Positions 4,362 through 5,346 of a stretch of 5,346 bases of DNA are shown here, one piece after another. Under the pieces are notes generated by a model. The model was not told the origin of the DNA. It made no database searches and was given only the letters and a program-made list of their open reading frames with translations. The position numbers and the translations under genes were made by a program. How positions within the stretch are numbered: the stretch's first letter is position 1; each line of letters opens with the position of its first letter. Origin of the DNA: an uncultured Nitrososphaera sp. (GTDB taxonomy: Archaea > Thermoproteota > Nitrososphaeria > Nitrososphaerales > Nitrososphaeraceae); NCBI RefSeq assembly GCF_946478925.1, contig NZ_CAMLDP010000099.1, positions 1-5,346 of the forward strand, written 5' to 3'.

Positions 4362-5346
4362 TTCGGCGCGTGCGCCTCTTGCACGCCCGATACCAATTAG
4401 TAGCCGGCGCACAACAGAAATCCGCGTTGGGAGAAGAAGAGAGCTCCAAGCTTGCGCTTTCCTCGATAGAGGATATAGGGCCCGCTACCGAAAAGCGGCT
4501 AAAGGAAGCAGGCTTTCGCTCGATAAAGGACCTCTTGGTAAGGGGTCCTGTGGACGTCGCAGAGGCGACAGGCATGGAAATGGATGAGGCAGTGGAGATG
4601 TGCAACAAGGCCCGCGTCGCCCTTGAAGAGCTTGGAGTCATCGACAGGAGCTTTGTGACTGCGACCAGCCTCTATGAAAAGAGGCTTGGAGGCCAGCGCA
4701 TATCGACTGGCGCCAGGAACTTTGACGACCTGCTTGGAGGCGGAGTCGAGACAAAAGCCGTGACGGAGGTGTATGGCGAGTTTGGCACTGGCAAGACGCA
4801 GTTGTGCCACACGCTCTGCGTTATGGTGCAGCAGCCAAAGTCTGCAGGCGGTCTTTCAGGCAAGGCGATCTACATCGACACGGAAAACACGTTCCGGCCG
4901 GAGCGCATTGTCTCGATAGCAAGGGCGCGGGGTGTAAACCCCGACAGGGCGCTTGAGGGCATCGTAGTCGCCAAGGCGTACAACAGTGCCCACCAAGAGC
5001 TGATAATCGAGGAGACGGGGCCCGTGATAGAAGAGCAGGGGATAAAGCTTGTAATCGTCGATTCCGCAGTGGCGCACTATCGCGCCGAGTTTCTCGGAAG
5101 AGCGACGCTTTCAGAGCGCCAGCAGCGCCTCAACAAGTTCATGCACATACTGGTGCGCATGGCCGAGACGTACGAGGTCGCAGTCGTCGTGACAAATCAG
5201 ATCCAGTCGTCGCCGGACGCGTACTTTGGGGACGCGGCAAGGCCAACAGGTGGCAACGTCGTCGCGCACACGAGCACGTACAGGATATACCTAAAGCGCT
5301 CGTCAGGCAAAAACAGGATTGCGAGAATGGTAGACAGCCCGTACCA
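4358..5346 (+). CDS. radA: DNA repair and recombination protein RadA, 3'-truncated by window edge
   Basis: RadA is the archaeal Rad51/RecA homologue, an ATPase that forms filaments on single-stranded DNA and carries out strand exchange in homologous recombination. Numbered from the ATG at 4358, the visible 329 residues contain a helix-hairpin-helix domain beginning IEDIGPATEKRL (37-48), the FxxA polymerisation motif FVTA (99-102), Walker A GEFGTGKT (140-147), Walker B LVIVD (231-235), the RAEFLGR/ERQQRLNKF region, and the VTNQIQ and PTGGNV segments of the DNA-binding loops. The frame stays open to the edge at DSPY, so probably only about 15-20 residues are missing. The HhH domain separates it from RadB. 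The start is uncertain. ATG 4358 is the only in-frame ATG but gives an unusual Arg-rich leader and sits 6 bp after a TATA-like box. TTG 4427 gives a typical short acidic N-terminus (MGEEESSKL); GTG 4370 and TTG 4379 are also in frame. The outer bound is reported. It is divergent from amoB. Confidence 0.93.
   Translation, partial: MLRRVRLLHARYQLVAGAQQKSALGEEESSKLALSSIEDIGPATEKRLKEAGFRSIKDLLVRGPVDVAEATGMEMDEAVEMCNKARVALEELGVIDRSFVTATSLYEKRLGGQRISTGARNFDDLLGGGVETKAVTEVYGEFGTGKTQLCHTLCVMVQQPKSAGGLSGKAIYIDTENTFRPERIVSIARARGVNPDRALEGIVVAKAYNSAHQELIIEETGPVIEEQGIKLVIVDSAVAHYRAEFLGRATLSERQQRLNKFMHILVRMAETYEVAVVVTNQIQSSPDAYFGDAARPTGGNVVAHTSTYRIYLKRSSGKNRIARMVDSPY

Noticed and set aside
4318..5077. Four minus-strand frames of 63-107 codons opposite radA
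   Set aside because: They are antisense to RadA's conserved HhH and ATPase regions, and none has a promoter or family signature.
1..5346. CRISPR array, tRNA, rRNA, insertion sequence or attachment site
   Set aside because: Reading both strands I saw no regularly spaced repeats, cloverleaf, rRNA-like segment, transposase or integrase motif.

Overview
The window looks like chromosomal DNA of an ammonia-oxidising archaeon (Thaumarchaeota/Nitrososphaeria), most likely a soil-type Nitrososphaera relative. The main evidence is a complete, short, single-cupredoxin archaeal AmoB (ammonia monooxygenase subunit B), an archaeal RadA recombinase, archaeal TATA-type promoter elements close to start codons, and T-tract rather than classic bacterial terminators. 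The lineage assignment is inferred from protein recognition by eye, not from a database search.

Layout, left to right. (1) Positions 1-869, plus strand: the C-terminal ~80% of a class 2 (quinone-type) dihydroorotate dehydrogenase, PyrD, cut by the window edge. (2) 870-959: a 90-bp intergenic region with nested inverted repeats and a TATA-like element. (3) 960-2687, plus: a 575-residue radical SAM enzyme with a long N-terminal region resembling B12-binding radical SAM proteins, starting at TTG. (4) 2735-3037, plus: a 100-residue helical protein of unknown function with a TATA box at the leaderless distance and an inverted repeat between TATA and ATG. (5) 3034-3678, minus: an HD-superfamily phosphohydrolase, tail-to-tail with gene 4 and sharing a CTAG. 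(6) 3755-4312, minus: amoB, with a probable terminator behind it and a strong TATA region in front. (7) 4358 (or 4427) to the right edge, plus: radA, divergent from amoB and missing only its extreme C-terminus.

The genes do not form one obvious pathway. PyrD serves pyrimidine synthesis, RadA homologous recombination, and AmoB energy metabolism. The HD protein and the radical SAM enzyme have no assignable substrates. amoB is the focal gene. It stands apart from any other amo subunit gene in the window, its arginine codon use differs sharply from radA next door, and it has its own promoter and terminator signals. I see no mobile element, CRISPR array, tRNA or rRNA, and no convincing new multi-gene system. 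The most open items are the radical SAM enzyme, the 100-residue protein with its start-site inverted repeat, and the compact regulatory architecture around amoB.
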